In this document: positions 27,644-35,667 of the stretch, piece after piece | Position numbering within the stretch: position 1 is the stretch's first letter | Layout: the number at the start of each line of letters is the position of its first letter | Assembly: GCF_003732665.1 (NCBI RefSeq) | Contig: NZ_MOBP01000023.1 | Location: 124,001 to 188,000, forward strand | DNA from: Pseudomonas frederiksbergensis | GTDB lineage: Bacteria > Pseudomonadota > Gammaproteobacteria > Pseudomonadales > Pseudomonadaceae | Reading direction: 5' to 3' | DNA: 64,000 nt | Notes under the pieces: generated by a model | What the model was told of the DNA's origin: nothing | The model's database searches: none | What the model saw: the letters and a program-made list of their open reading frames with translations, nothing else | Program-made: the position numbers and the translations under genes

Positions 27644-28129
27644 ATGAACAAGCCAACCACCCGCGACGAACGCTTTATCGAGCTGGCCCAGGAGCACGGC
27701 TTCGACATCTACGATGAGAACACCGCTGGCGGGCACTATTCCCTGCTGGTCTGGCATGGCAATGAGCTGTATGTCAGTGGCCTGGTGCCACGCATGAACG
27801 GCAAAATCCAGTATCCCGGCCGCGTCGGCCTGGAACTCAACCTTGCCGATGCGCAAGCCGCCGCCAGCATCAGTGCGATCCGCGCCCTGGCGCTGATCAT
27901 GGATGCCGTCGGGTCACTGGATAAAATCAAGTCACTGATCCGTATCACGGTCCATGTCAAATCCACCTTTGATTTCGTTGACCTGAGCGAAGTGGCCAAC
28001 GGCGCGTCGGATGTCTTTACCCATGTGCTGGGCGATGCCGGTAAACATACCCGAACCACCGTCGGCGTTTACCAGCTACCGAAAAATGCCCCGGTGGAAG
28101 TGGACATGATCGTGGCGTTGCAACCCTAG
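27644..28129 (+). CDS. Rid-family protein (YjgF/YER057c/UK114 fold), first tandem copy
   Basis: A 161-residue cytoplasmic protein. The typical Rid segments are visible: NELYVSGLVPR, LIRITVHVKSTFDFVDLSEVANGASDVFTHV split by the usual pattern, and a C-terminal VYQLPKNAPVEVDMI. Archetypal RidA has the catalytic Arg105 in ARLPK at this place; here the residue is Gln (YQLPK), so 2-aminoacrylate deaminase activity may be absent, as known for Rid4-7 groups. Start at 27644 chosen by AAGGTG upstream. It is followed by a terminator. Confidence 0.85.
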   Translation: MNKPTTRDERFIELAQEHGFDIYDENTAGGHYSLLVWHGNELYVSGLVPRMNGKIQYPGRVGLELNLADAQAAASISAIRALALIMDAVGSLDKIKSLIRITVHVKSTFDFVDLSEVANGASDVFTHVLGDAGKHTRTTVGVYQLPKNAPVEVDMIVALQP

Positions 28130-28149
28130 TCACCGCACACGTCCGGCGA

Positions 28150-28188
28150 TAAAAAGCCCCGCATTCGTGAGAATTGCGGGGCTTTTTC
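28150..28188 (+). terminator. Rho-independent terminator after the first Rid gene
   Basis: Stem AAAGCCCCGCA/TGCGGGGCTTT with a run of T. Confidence 0.9.
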
Positions 28189-28278
28189 ATTGTTTGGCGT
28201 GGCGAAGAGCCACCTTGGGCTAATCTGTCGGAAGCGGGGCTGGTTAATGGATGAGTACAGAGGCGGGGCGGGGAAGAA

Positions 28279-28773
28279 ATGACTGACCACATGACGTGCG
28301 ATGAACGCTTTATCGCCCTGGCCACTGAACTCGATTACGACATCTACGGCGAGAGCACCATCGGTTGGCATTTCGAGCCTCTGGTTCGGCATAACAATGA
28401 ACTGTATGTCAGCGGCCTGGCGCCGCGTAAGCATGGCAAGGTCCAGTTTCCCGGCCGGGTTGGCCTGGAATTGACCCTGGCCGATGCGCAAGTCGCCGCC
28501 AGCATTTGTGCGATGCGGGGGCTGGCATTGATCGTCGATACCATCGGTTCCCTGGACAAAATCAAGGCGCTGCTGCGGATCACGGTGTATGTGAAGTGCA
28601 CGGCGGACTTTGTTGACCTGAGCGAAGTGGCCAATGGTGCCTCGGATGTATTCAGGCATGTGTTGGGCGATGCCGGGAAACATACCCGAACGACCATCGG
28701 CGTTTATCAACTGCCGAAGAATGCAGCGTTAGAGCTGGATATGATCGCCGCGTTGCGCCCTCCAGCGATTTGA
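28279..28773 (+). CDS. Rid-family protein, second tandem copy
   Basis: A 164-residue paralogue, closely similar over its whole length to the gene at 27644. It has the same DERFIALA opening, the same LADAQ-AASI segment and the same YQLPKN end, in which the RidA catalytic Arg is replaced by Gln. GGGGAAG stands before the ATG. A terminator and about 150 bases separate it from the first copy, so the two may be transcribed separately or by read-through. A tandem duplication is the simplest explanation. Confidence 0.85.
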   Translation: MTDHMTCDERFIALATELDYDIYGESTIGWHFEPLVRHNNELYVSGLAPRKHGKVQFPGRVGLELTLADAQVAASICAMRGLALIVDTIGSLDKIKALLRITVYVKCTADFVDLSEVANGASDVFRHVLGDAGKHTRTTIGVYQLPKNAALELDMIAALRPPAI

Positions 28774-28791
28774 CGCTTCGATTTCGGACAA

Positions 28792-28830
28792 CAAAAAGCC
28801 CCGCGCTGAAGTTCAGCGCGGGGCTTTTTG
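28792..28830 (+). terminator. Bidirectional rho-independent terminator
   Basis: Stem CCCCGCGCTGAA/TTCAGCGCGGGG with A-run before and T-run after. It lies between two convergent genes. Confidence 0.92.
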
Positions 28831-28842
28831 ATGGTGGGGCTT

Positions 28843-29547
28843 TTACTGCGCGGTAATGCTGTAACCCTCAAACGCGGTTTGCTGTTGCAGCGCGGTGATG
28901 ATGTTCTTGCGGTTGACCGCTTGTTCCGTCCCGGCATTGTCCAGGAAGGTTTCGTTTTCCAGTTCCGCTTCCTCGCCTTCGCCGACGAAAGTGAAACCGA
29001 GGAATTCCAGGGCTTCGCGGTCAACGTTCAGGCGTGAGCGCGGCGTGCGCAGCGGCAGGGTGACGTTCACGCCATCCTTGCTGATGGTGAACACTTCGAC
29101 TTCTTTCTTGGCGCGAGCCACCTTGCTCTTGCCGCTGCTCGGGTTGCTGATGGCTTGATGCGTCTGGTTCAGCACCTTCAGCGCCAGGCCATAAACGATT
29201 TCCTGGAACGCCGGGTCGTCCTTGAAGCTGGACAGGATGCGGCTGATCGGGAATTTGCTGCTCAGGTCTTCCAGGGCAGCAATGTCGGAGGCCTCGGCAT
29301 CCTTGAGTTGCTTGAGTTCGCCCATCAGTTCGTAGGCTTTATCGTCGTCGAAGTTGTCGTGAGCCTGGCGAATCGCGGCGCGCAGCTCGCGAATCTGGTC
29401 ACTTTCCCGGGTCGACTGGAAAGCATCCAGGACCATCTCGCTGATGGTCTTGGCCTGGGGCACGTGCTGTGAAAGATTGATGGAGTTTTCGTATTCCGCT
29501 TTGGACGACAAGGTGACTACGGATTCAGCGGTGTTGGAATCGGACAT
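28843..29547 (-). CDS. Conserved cytoplasmic protein of unknown function
   Basis: A 234-residue acidic protein with no signal peptide or membrane segment. The N-terminal part (about 40-115) is rich in charged residues and predicted helical, with a coiled-coil-like stretch ESDQIRELRAAIRQAHDNFDD. A basic linker follows (SGKSKVARAKKEVE, about 140-153), then a compact C-terminal part (155-234). No family was recognised. The start is the ATG followed by SDSNTAESV. The gene is alone, between a terminator and a two-component system. Confidence 0.75.
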   Translation of the reverse strand: MSDSNTAESVVTLSSKAEYENSINLSQHVPQAKTISEMVLDAFQSTRESDQIRELRAAIRQAHDNFDDDKAYELMGELKQLKDAEASDIAALEDLSSKFPISRILSSFKDDPAFQEIVYGLALKVLNQTHQAISNPSSGKSKVARAKKEVEVFTISKDGVNVTLPLRTPRSRLNVDREALEFLGFTFVGEGEEAELENETFLDNAGTEQAVNRKNIITALQQQTAFEGYSITAQ

Positions 29548-29676
29548 TGAAATTTCACTACTTCTTTTAACTTGAGTTGAGGCGAGAAAGCGCTGGGCCT
29601 TTTCAGGGCGCCTAATCTATTGGACCGGGACGGCGTTGTCACGGGGCAACAGGCGAGTGGGTGTATTTGAATGCTC

Positions 29677-31194
29677 CTATGCCCCCGGCGAATTCAGATT
29701 CATCGAACGAACCAGCCCTTGCTCAGCGGTTTGCTCGTCCACGGGTAACGTGAAGCGGAAGGTTGCGCCGCGCCCCGGAACATCGACCAGTTGGATGTCG
29801 CGGCCATGGAGTTGCAGGATCCGATGGACGATCCGCAACCCCAACCCGCCATCGCGCCGCGCACCGCCAATGTTGAACGGCCGCAGGAACAGGCCTTCGC
29901 GCAGTTCGGCGGCGATACCGGGGCCAGTGTCGCTGATGGTCACTTCGACTAGTGCACCTTGAGGTCGCAGGCTGAGTTCGATTTCACCGCCCTGGGGCGT
30001 ATGGCGCAGGGCGTTGTCGAACAGGTTGGTCAGCACCCGTTCGATCAGCCCCAGGTCGGCGCAGGCCGCGGAAACGTTGGGGGCGAAGGTCGCCTTGAGT
30101 TCCACCTGTCGCGCTTCGGCGGTGAGTTCGAATTTCTGGAAGATGTCCTGCACCAGGTCGGTCATGGAGAACCGCTCCAGCACCGGTTGCACAAAGCCGT
30201 GTTCCAGGCGCACCAACTCCAACAGCGATTGCGCCAGACCACCGACCTTGCGGCTCTGATCCAGGGCAATGCCCAGGTAGCGCCGGCGGTCGGCGGGGGA
30301 GAGCGTGGCGTCCTTGAGCGACAGGGTTTCCAGGTAACCGTGCAGCGAGGCCAGGGGGGTACGCAGGTCGTGGGAGATGTTTGCCACCAGTTCGCGGCGT
30401 TCCTGGTCCTGGCGGGTCAACGAGCGCCATTGTTCACCGAGGCGGGTTTGCATCTGCCGGAACGCGGCGTCGAGCACGGCAATCTCGTCATGGCTGGCGG
30501 CTTTGTCCGCCGGGGCTGGCGTCGGTGGCGTGACCGGCACGCCGTCGATGTCGAACTGGCTGACGGTCTCGGTCAAGCGCCGCAATGGCCGGGTGATCAG
30601 GGCAAAAGCCGTGAGGCCGGCAATCAGGCACAACAGCGCCACCAGACCGATGGACAGCAGCGCGGTATTGAGCGCGGCGCTGGTGGCACCGCGTTCGGCG
30701 AAGCGGTCATGTTCTTCGCTGAGCAACACCACATACAGGTAACCGGCCGGTTTGCCGTCGACCTGCAGCGGCGCGGCGCTGAACACCTTGCGGCCATCGA
30801 TGCTGCGCGGGTCGTCGCCGAGGATCGGCAGGGCATCGCCCTTGAGTAAATGCCGGATCGGCTGCAGATCGACCTGGTTGCGGCGTATCCGGCCTTCCGG
30901 CGCGGCGCTGCCGACAATCTTGCCTTCGCTGTCCAGCAGATAGACCTCGACACTCGGGTTGACCAGCATCAACTGGTTGAACAGGTCGCGCACGGCATTG
31001 GGCATCAGGCCCTTGGTGTCCATCAGCACCGTGTCGTGGGCGATGTGCTGGGCCAGGTCGCGAGACAACCCTTGCACCACTTCCAGCTCATGCATCTGGT
31101 TGGCGCGCACCTGCATCCACGCCGAGGTGCCGCAGCACACCAGCAGCAACACGGCGAACACCAGGGACAGGCGCTGGGTCAGGGTCAATCTCAT
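29677..31194 (-). CDS. Sensor histidine kinase of the methionine-repair locus
   Basis: A 505-residue inner membrane kinase. Helix 1 is at about 8-26, followed by a periplasmic domain of about 150 residues (with a PAS/Cache-like VYLLDSEGKIVGSA), helix 2 at about 180-200 and HAMP. The phospho-acceptor motif is ANISHDLRTPLASL, and the ATP-binding parts are NLFDNALRHTPQGG and DTGPGI. It overlaps the regulator stop (ATGA). The regulator is divergent from msrB, so the kinase may sense oxidative damage or a thiol/oxidant signal in the envelope; this is inference. Confidence 0.92.
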   Translation of the reverse strand: MRLTLTQRLSLVFAVLLLVCCGTSAWMQVRANQMHELEVVQGLSRDLAQHIAHDTVLMDTKGLMPNAVRDLFNQLMLVNPSVEVYLLDSEGKIVGSAAPEGRIRRNQVDLQPIRHLLKGDALPILGDDPRSIDGRKVFSAAPLQVDGKPAGYLYVVLLSEEHDRFAERGATSAALNTALLSIGLVALLCLIAGLTAFALITRPLRRLTETVSQFDIDGVPVTPPTPAPADKAASHDEIAVLDAAFRQMQTRLGEQWRSLTRQDQERRELVANISHDLRTPLASLHGYLETLSLKDATLSPADRRRYLGIALDQSRKVGGLAQSLLELVRLEHGFVQPVLERFSMTDLVQDIFQKFELTAEARQVELKATFAPNVSAACADLGLIERVLTNLFDNALRHTPQGGEIELSLRPQGALVEVTISDTGPGIAAELREGLFLRPFNIGGARRDGGLGLRIVHRILQLHGRDIQLVDVPGRGATFRFTLPVDEQTAEQGLVRSMNLNSPGA

Positions 31195-31907
31195 GGCTGG
31201 TCCTCAAGTACCGCGAATTTATAGCCGCGCCCCCACACCGTGAGGATGCGCACCGGTTGGGCCGGATCGGTTTCGATCTTGGCCCGCAGGCGATTGATGT
31301 GGGTGTTGACCGTGTGCTCATAGCCTTCGTGGCTGTAGCCCCACACGGCGTTGAGCAGGTCCATGCGTGAAAACACCTTGCCCGGTTGGCGGGCGAAGAA
31401 ATACAACAGGTCGAACTCCCGTGGCGTGAGGTCCAGACGGCGGCCGTCGAGGGACACTTCCCGGGTGATCGGGTCGATGGACAGGCCGTCGACGATCAGG
31501 CTGCCGGCGTCCATCTTCAGGTTGCGGGCCATGGCATCGACCCGCCTCAGCAGCGCCTTGACCCGGGCCACCAGCTCGAGCATGGAAAACGGCTTGGCCA
31601 GGTAATCGTCGGCCCCCAGCTCCAGGCCCAGAATGCGGTGCAATTCGCTGGAGCGCGCACTGGTGATGATGATCGGCGTGTAGCGGGCCATGGCCCGGGC
31701 GCGTTTGCAGATTTCCAGGCCATCGACACCGGGCAGCATCAGGTCGAGGATCAGCGCGTCCCAGCTTCCTTGCTGCAACAGGCGCATGCCTTCGTCCCCA
31801 TCGGCGCAATGCACCACCTCGAACTGCTCATCGCGAAGATGCAGGCAGATAAGGTCGGCGATATGCAGGTCGTCCTCGACCACCAGGACGCGTTTAGTCT
31901 GTTCCAT
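31191..31907 (-). CDS. OmpR-family response regulator divergent from msrB
   Basis: A 238-residue regulator with a receiver domain (phospho-acceptor Asp in LILDLMLPGVDG) and a winged-helix DNA-binding domain (RMDLLNAVWGYSHEGYEHTVNTHINRLR region). Start chosen at 31907, where MEQTKRVLVVEDD opens the receiver fold and AAAGGA stands before it. A palindrome in the 152-base gap towards msrB may be its binding site. Confidence 0.93.
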   Translation of the reverse strand: MEQTKRVLVVEDDLHIADLICLHLRDEQFEVVHCADGDEGMRLLQQGSWDALILDLMLPGVDGLEICKRARAMARYTPIIITSARSSELHRILGLELGADDYLAKPFSMLELVARVKALLRRVDAMARNLKMDAGSLIVDGLSIDPITREVSLDGRRLDLTPREFDLLYFFARQPGKVFSRMDLLNAVWGYSHEGYEHTVNTHINRLRAKIETDPAQPVRILTVWGRGYKFAVLEDQP

Positions 31908-31958
31908 CAAGCTCAATCCTTTGTTGCGAATGGGCACATTGTGCGGGTTTTCCTCGGA

Positions 31959-31986
31959 GGGAGTTATCACGAATTGTTTAACTCCC
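31959..31986. promoter_or_regulatory. Inverted repeat in the regulator-msrB gap
   Basis: GGGAGTTA at 31959-31966 and TAACTCCC at 31979-31986, 12 bases apart. A perfect 8-base palindrome in the divergent promoter region; candidate operator of the response regulator. Confidence 0.5.
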
Positions 31987-32059
31987 CGTGAGGATTTGGC
32001 GATCAACCCAAGCCTAGGCTGTGTTCCATGACAGGTACTTTGGATTTTTGGAGACGGCC

Positions 32060-32578
32060 ATGTTTTCACGCAGACAATTTCTTCTAACGAGCGGCGGGCT
32101 GGGGGCTGCAGCCCTGGTGATCGGTGTATTGCCAAAATTTTCGGTGAGCTCGGCGCTGATCAGCGACGCCGATGCGGCGCAGGTTTTCGAAGTGACCCAC
32201 ACCGACAGTGAGTGGCACACACGCCTCAGCGCCGAGCAGTACGAAATCCTGCGCGAGGAAGGCACCGAACGGGCCTACAGCAGCCCGTTGAACAACGAAC
32301 ATCGGGCAGGCACTTTTTCTTGCGCAGGGTGTGATCTGGCGTTGTTTTCGTCAGACACCAAGTTCGACAGCCACACCGGTTGGCCAAGTTTCTGGGCACC
32401 GCTGGACAAGGCCGTGGCCACGCGTCAGGACCGCTCCTTCGGCGTGTTGCGCGAAGAAGTGCATTGCCGGCGATGCGGCGGTCACCTGGGCCATGTGTTC
32501 GACGACGGGCCTAAACCGACGGGCCTGCGCTATTGCATGAATGGCCTGGCAATGACCTTCGAGCCACAGGCGGCTTGA
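32060..32578 (+). CDS. msrB: Exported methionine-R-sulfoxide reductase MsrB (Tat signal)
   Basis: A 172-residue enzyme that reduces methionine-R-sulfoxide in proteins. A twin-arginine signal (SRRQFLLTSGG and hydrophobic core) opens the protein. The MsrB domain then shows the zinc pairs CAGC and CRRC, SHTGWPSF, GGHLGHVFDDG and the catalytic Cys in RYCMNG. Most MsrB proteins are cytoplasmic, so the Tat signal puts this one in the periplasm. GGAG stands 6 bases before the ATG at 32060. It is followed by a thioredoxin-type reductase and an exported MsrA on the same strand. Confidence 0.93.
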   Translation: MFSRRQFLLTSGGLGAAALVIGVLPKFSVSSALISDADAAQVFEVTHTDSEWHTRLSAEQYEILREEGTERAYSSPLNNEHRAGTFSCAGCDLALFSSDTKFDSHTGWPSFWAPLDKAVATRQDRSFGVLREEVHCRRCGGHLGHVFDDGPKPTGLRYCMNGLAMTFEPQAA

Positions 32579-32621
32579 TCCGCTGGCATTTACGTTCTTT
32601 CACTTGATGCAGGTCGACGCT

Positions 32622-34385
32622 ATGTGGCTTCTGGTTCTGTCTTATTTCGGTGGTGTGCTGACCATTGTCAGCCCGTGCATCCTGCCGGTACTGCCCTTCG
32701 TCTTCGCCCGCACCGGGCAGCCATTTGTGAAAAGTGGCTTGCCGCTGCTGGTGGGGATGGCCATGACCTTCGCCCTCGTCGCTACGCTGGCGGCAGTGGG
32801 CGGCGGTTGGGTGGTGCAGCTCAATCAGTATGGTCGCTGGCTCGCACTGGTGTTCGTTGCGCTGTTCGGCCTGACACTGTTGCTGCCAAAACTGGCCGAT
32901 CGCCTGACCCGTCCACTGGTAGCGGCGGGCAGTCGGCTATCGGAAGTGGCGGGCGCCGATGCCCGGCCGCGTCCTGGCGCTTCGTTCCTGATTGGCGTGG
33001 CCACGGGCCTGCTCTGGGCGCCTTGCGCCGGGCCGATCCTGGGGCTGGTGCTGACCGGTGCGGCGCTGCAAGGGGCGAGCATTGGTACGACCTTGTTGTT
33101 GCTGGCGTATGCCGCCGGTGCGGCAACGTCCCTGGCCGTGGCGTTGTTGCTGGGCGGTAAGGTATTCGCCGCGATGAAGCGTTCCATCGGTGCTGGCGAG
33201 TGGGTACGCCGGGGGCTCGGCGCAATGATGCTGGCGGGGGTGGCTGCGATAGCCCTGGGGTTGGACACCGGGATTCTGGCGCGTGTGTCGACCGCTTCCA
33301 CCGGGGGCATTGAACAGGCCCTGGTTGGCCGACTGGCCGGCAAATCACCGAATAACAGCGCGGCGATTGCGGACGCGGGCGGTGCCATGCAAGTGGCGGA
33401 AAAAACCCCGGGCACGCTGCCCGTCGAGGGCAATCTCCCACCGCTGGATGGCGCCGTGCAATGGCTCAACTCGCCACCGCTGACTGCCGAGGCGCTGAAG
33501 GGCAAAGTCGTGCTGGTGGATTTCTGGACCTACTCCTGCATCAACTGCCTGCGCACGTTGCCGTATGTCAAAGCCTGGGCCGAAAAGTACCGTGATCAGG
33601 GGCTGGTGGTGATTGGCGTGCATGCGCCGGAGTTCGCCTTCGAACGCAATGTCGGCAACGTCACCAAAGCCATGAAGGACCTGGGCATCAACTACCCGGT
33701 GGCCATCGACAACGATTTCAAGATCTGGCGCGCGTTCAACAATGAGTACTGGCCGGCGCACTACTTCGCCGACGCCCAGGGGCGCATCCGTTATCACCAC
33801 TTTGGCGAAGGCGAATACGCCGAGTCGGAGCGCGTGATCCAGCAACTGCTGAAGGAAGCAGGGGCAACCAAGGTCGCGGATGGCCTGATCAATGCCAGCG
33901 CCGAGGGCGTCCAGCTCGCCCCGGACATGCAGGAAGCGCTGTCACCGGAAACCTACGTCGGCTATCAGCGTGCGGAGAATTTTGTCCCTGAAAAAGGCTT
34001 TACGGCCGACAAGGTGGCGACCTACAGCCCACCGGCGCAACTGGCCCTCAATGACTGGAGCCTGGGTGGGCAATGGAATGTCGGCCCGGAGCGCGCCACT
34101 GCCAGCGCAGCGGCCAGCCGCATCGTCTACCGCTTCCATGCTCGCGACCTGCATTTGGTACTCGGCCCTGGTGCTGACGGCAAACCGGTGCGCTTCAAAG
34201 TCCTGATCGACGGCACGGCGCCGGGCGAGGCCCACGGCACCGACGTAGCGCCGGATGGCAGCGGCAGCGTGACCGAGCAGCGTTTGTATCAACTGGTGCG
34301 GCAATCCGGGGACGTAACGGACCGGATCTTCAGCATCGAATTTCTAGACCCCGGCGTCTCGGCCTATGCCTTTACGTTCGGTTGA
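32622..34385 (+). CDS. CcdA-thioredoxin fusion (DipZ-like)
   Basis: A 587-residue membrane protein. The N-terminal half is a CcdA/DsbD-type electron conduit with about six helices and the cysteines in VSPCILPVLPFVFA and WAPCAGPILGL. Then comes a TlpA-like thioredoxin domain with redox motif CINC (306-309), and a C-terminal beta-rich module of about 150 residues, as in mycobacterial DipZ. It probably carries electrons from the cytoplasm to MsrB and MsrA on the outside of the membrane. Start at 32622 preferred because the first helix begins there; TTG 32604 and ATG 32607 are possible. Confidence 0.88.
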   Translation: MWLLVLSYFGGVLTIVSPCILPVLPFVFARTGQPFVKSGLPLLVGMAMTFALVATLAAVGGGWVVQLNQYGRWLALVFVALFGLTLLLPKLADRLTRPLVAAGSRLSEVAGADARPRPGASFLIGVATGLLWAPCAGPILGLVLTGAALQGASIGTTLLLLAYAAGAATSLAVALLLGGKVFAAMKRSIGAGEWVRRGLGAMMLAGVAAIALGLDTGILARVSTASTGGIEQALVGRLAGKSPNNSAAIADAGGAMQVAEKTPGTLPVEGNLPPLDGAVQWLNSPPLTAEALKGKVVLVDFWTYSCINCLRTLPYVKAWAEKYRDQGLVVIGVHAPEFAFERNVGNVTKAMKDLGINYPVAIDNDFKIWRAFNNEYWPAHYFADAQGRIRYHHFGEGEYAESERVIQQLLKEAGATKVADGLINASAEGVQLAPDMQEALSPETYVGYQRAENFVPEKGFTADKVATYSPPAQLALNDWSLGGQWNVGPERATASAAASRIVYRFHARDLHLVLGPGADGKPVRFKVLIDGTAPGEAHGTDVAPDGSGSVTEQRLYQLVRQSGDVTDRIFSIEFLDPGVSAYAFTFG

Positions 34386-34415
34386 TAACGATCCCGTTTT
34401 CCAAGGAGTCAGCTC

Positions 34416-35123
34416 ATGAACACTTTATTTACCTGGCGCCGCGCCTTGCTGGGCCTGGCAGCGGCCAGCGTCATCGGCCAATGCTCGGCGTTCTCTTTCG
34501 GCGCTTCTGAAGACGCCGTGGTCATCCCGCCACCGACCCTTGACGAAACCACCCAGGCCCACAGCGAAACCGCAGTGTTCGCGGGTGGCTGCTTCTGGGG
34601 TGTCCAGGGTGTGTTCCAGCATGTCAAAGGCGTGAAGAAAGCTGTTTCAGGTTATGCCGGAGGCGCCGCCAACACCGCTGAATACGAGAAGGTCAGCGAG
34701 GGCGATACCGGGCATGCGGAGTCCGTTGAAGTCACCTTCGATCCGACGCAAGTCAGCTACGGCAGCCTGCTGCAAATCTACTTCTCGGTGGCCCACAATC
34801 CCACGGAACTCAACCGCCAAGGGCCTGACAGCGGGACCCAGTACCGCTCGGCGGTTTTCCCGGAGAATCCTGAACAGCAACGCGTCGCCCAGGCCTACAT
34901 CGCCCAGCTCGACGCCGCGCATTTATTCAATAAACCCATCGTCACCAAACTGGAAACCTACAACGGCTTCTACCCGGCGGAGGATTATCACCAGGACTTC
35001 CTGACCGAGCACCCGACCTATCCGTACATCGTGATCAACGACATGCCGAAAGTGGCGCAGTTGAAGCAGCTGTATCCGGATCGCTATCAGGAGAAAGCGG
35101 TGTTGGTGAAGACCGGGTCATAA
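34416..35123 (+). CDS. msrA: Exported methionine-S-sulfoxide reductase MsrA
   Basis: A 235-residue enzyme with an N-terminal signal peptide (RRALLGLAAASVIGQCSAFS) and the catalytic motif GGCFWG (Cys59). The family segments GYAGG, DPTQVSYGSLL and GSQYRSA-like (SGTQYRSAVFP) are seen. It repairs the S epimer and so complements MsrB. AAGGAG stands before the ATG. It ends the predicted msrB-dipZ-msrA unit. A housekeeping cytoplasmic MsrA is expected elsewhere in the genome. Confidence 0.92.
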   Translation: MNTLFTWRRALLGLAAASVIGQCSAFSFGASEDAVVIPPPTLDETTQAHSETAVFAGGCFWGVQGVFQHVKGVKKAVSGYAGGAANTAEYEKVSEGDTGHAESVEVTFDPTQVSYGSLLQIYFSVAHNPTELNRQGPDSGTQYRSAVFPENPEQQRVAQAYIAQLDAAHLFNKPIVTKLETYNGFYPAEDYHQDFLTEHPTYPYIVINDMPKVAQLKQLYPDRYQEKAVLVKTGS

Positions 35124-35146
35124 GCCTCGGGCCAGTCACAGAACAA

Positions 35147-35236
35147 TGTGGGAGCGGGCTTGCTCGCGAAGAGGCCGTATCAGTCAACATCTACATCGAC
35201 TGACACGCCGCCTTCGCGAGCAAGCCCGCTCCCACA
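35147..35236. repeat. Inverted REP pair, outward orientation
   Basis: TGTGGGAGCGGGCTTGCTCGCG at the left and its complement at the right, about 40 bases apart. The order of arms is opposite to that at 15001, 16579, 19554 and 26018. Confidence 0.9.
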
Positions 35237-35262
35237 TTTGATTGGCGTTGCCTCGGTTTTGG

Positions 35263-35667
35263 CTAGTTGCCCCGGCGACGCTCCATGGCAATAGTCGAGG
35301 CTTCAAAACCCAGGCTGGAGAAAAACGCCGAAGCACCTTCCCGGCCTGCGCGCAGCACCCACGTGATGTCGGCGTTTTCCCCCATCACATGCTCAACCAA
35401 TGCGCGACCTACGCCATCACGTCGATGCTGCCCACACACGACGACCATCGACAGATACCCGTTGGACAATCCGTCGGTAATGCCCCGAGCAAACCCGACG
35501 ATTCGAGAGTCTTTAACCGCCAGCGCCGTGCGTTGGGAATTGGCAATCAGCTGCGCAAAATGCTCGGCCGAACCGATACGGTGGGCCCAGCCATTGTGCC
35601 CAAGAAAAAGCCTCACGGATTCGACTTCCGAAGGCGTCATATCGCGAATAAGTACACCGGCGCTCAT
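35263..35667 (-). CDS. GNAT-family N-acetyltransferase
   Basis: A 134-residue enzyme with motif A (VVCGQHRRDGVGRALVEHVM) and the end ASAFFSSLGFEAS. Substrate unknown. Its ATG overlaps the stop codon of the PAS-GGDEF gene (ATGA), so the two are translationally coupled. Confidence 0.85.
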   Translation of the reverse strand: MSAGVLIRDMTPSEVESVRLFLGHNGWAHRIGSAEHFAQLIANSQRTALAVKDSRIVGFARGITDGLSNGYLSMVVVCGQHRRDGVGRALVEHVMGENADITWVLRAGREGASAFFSSLGFEASTIAMERRRGN

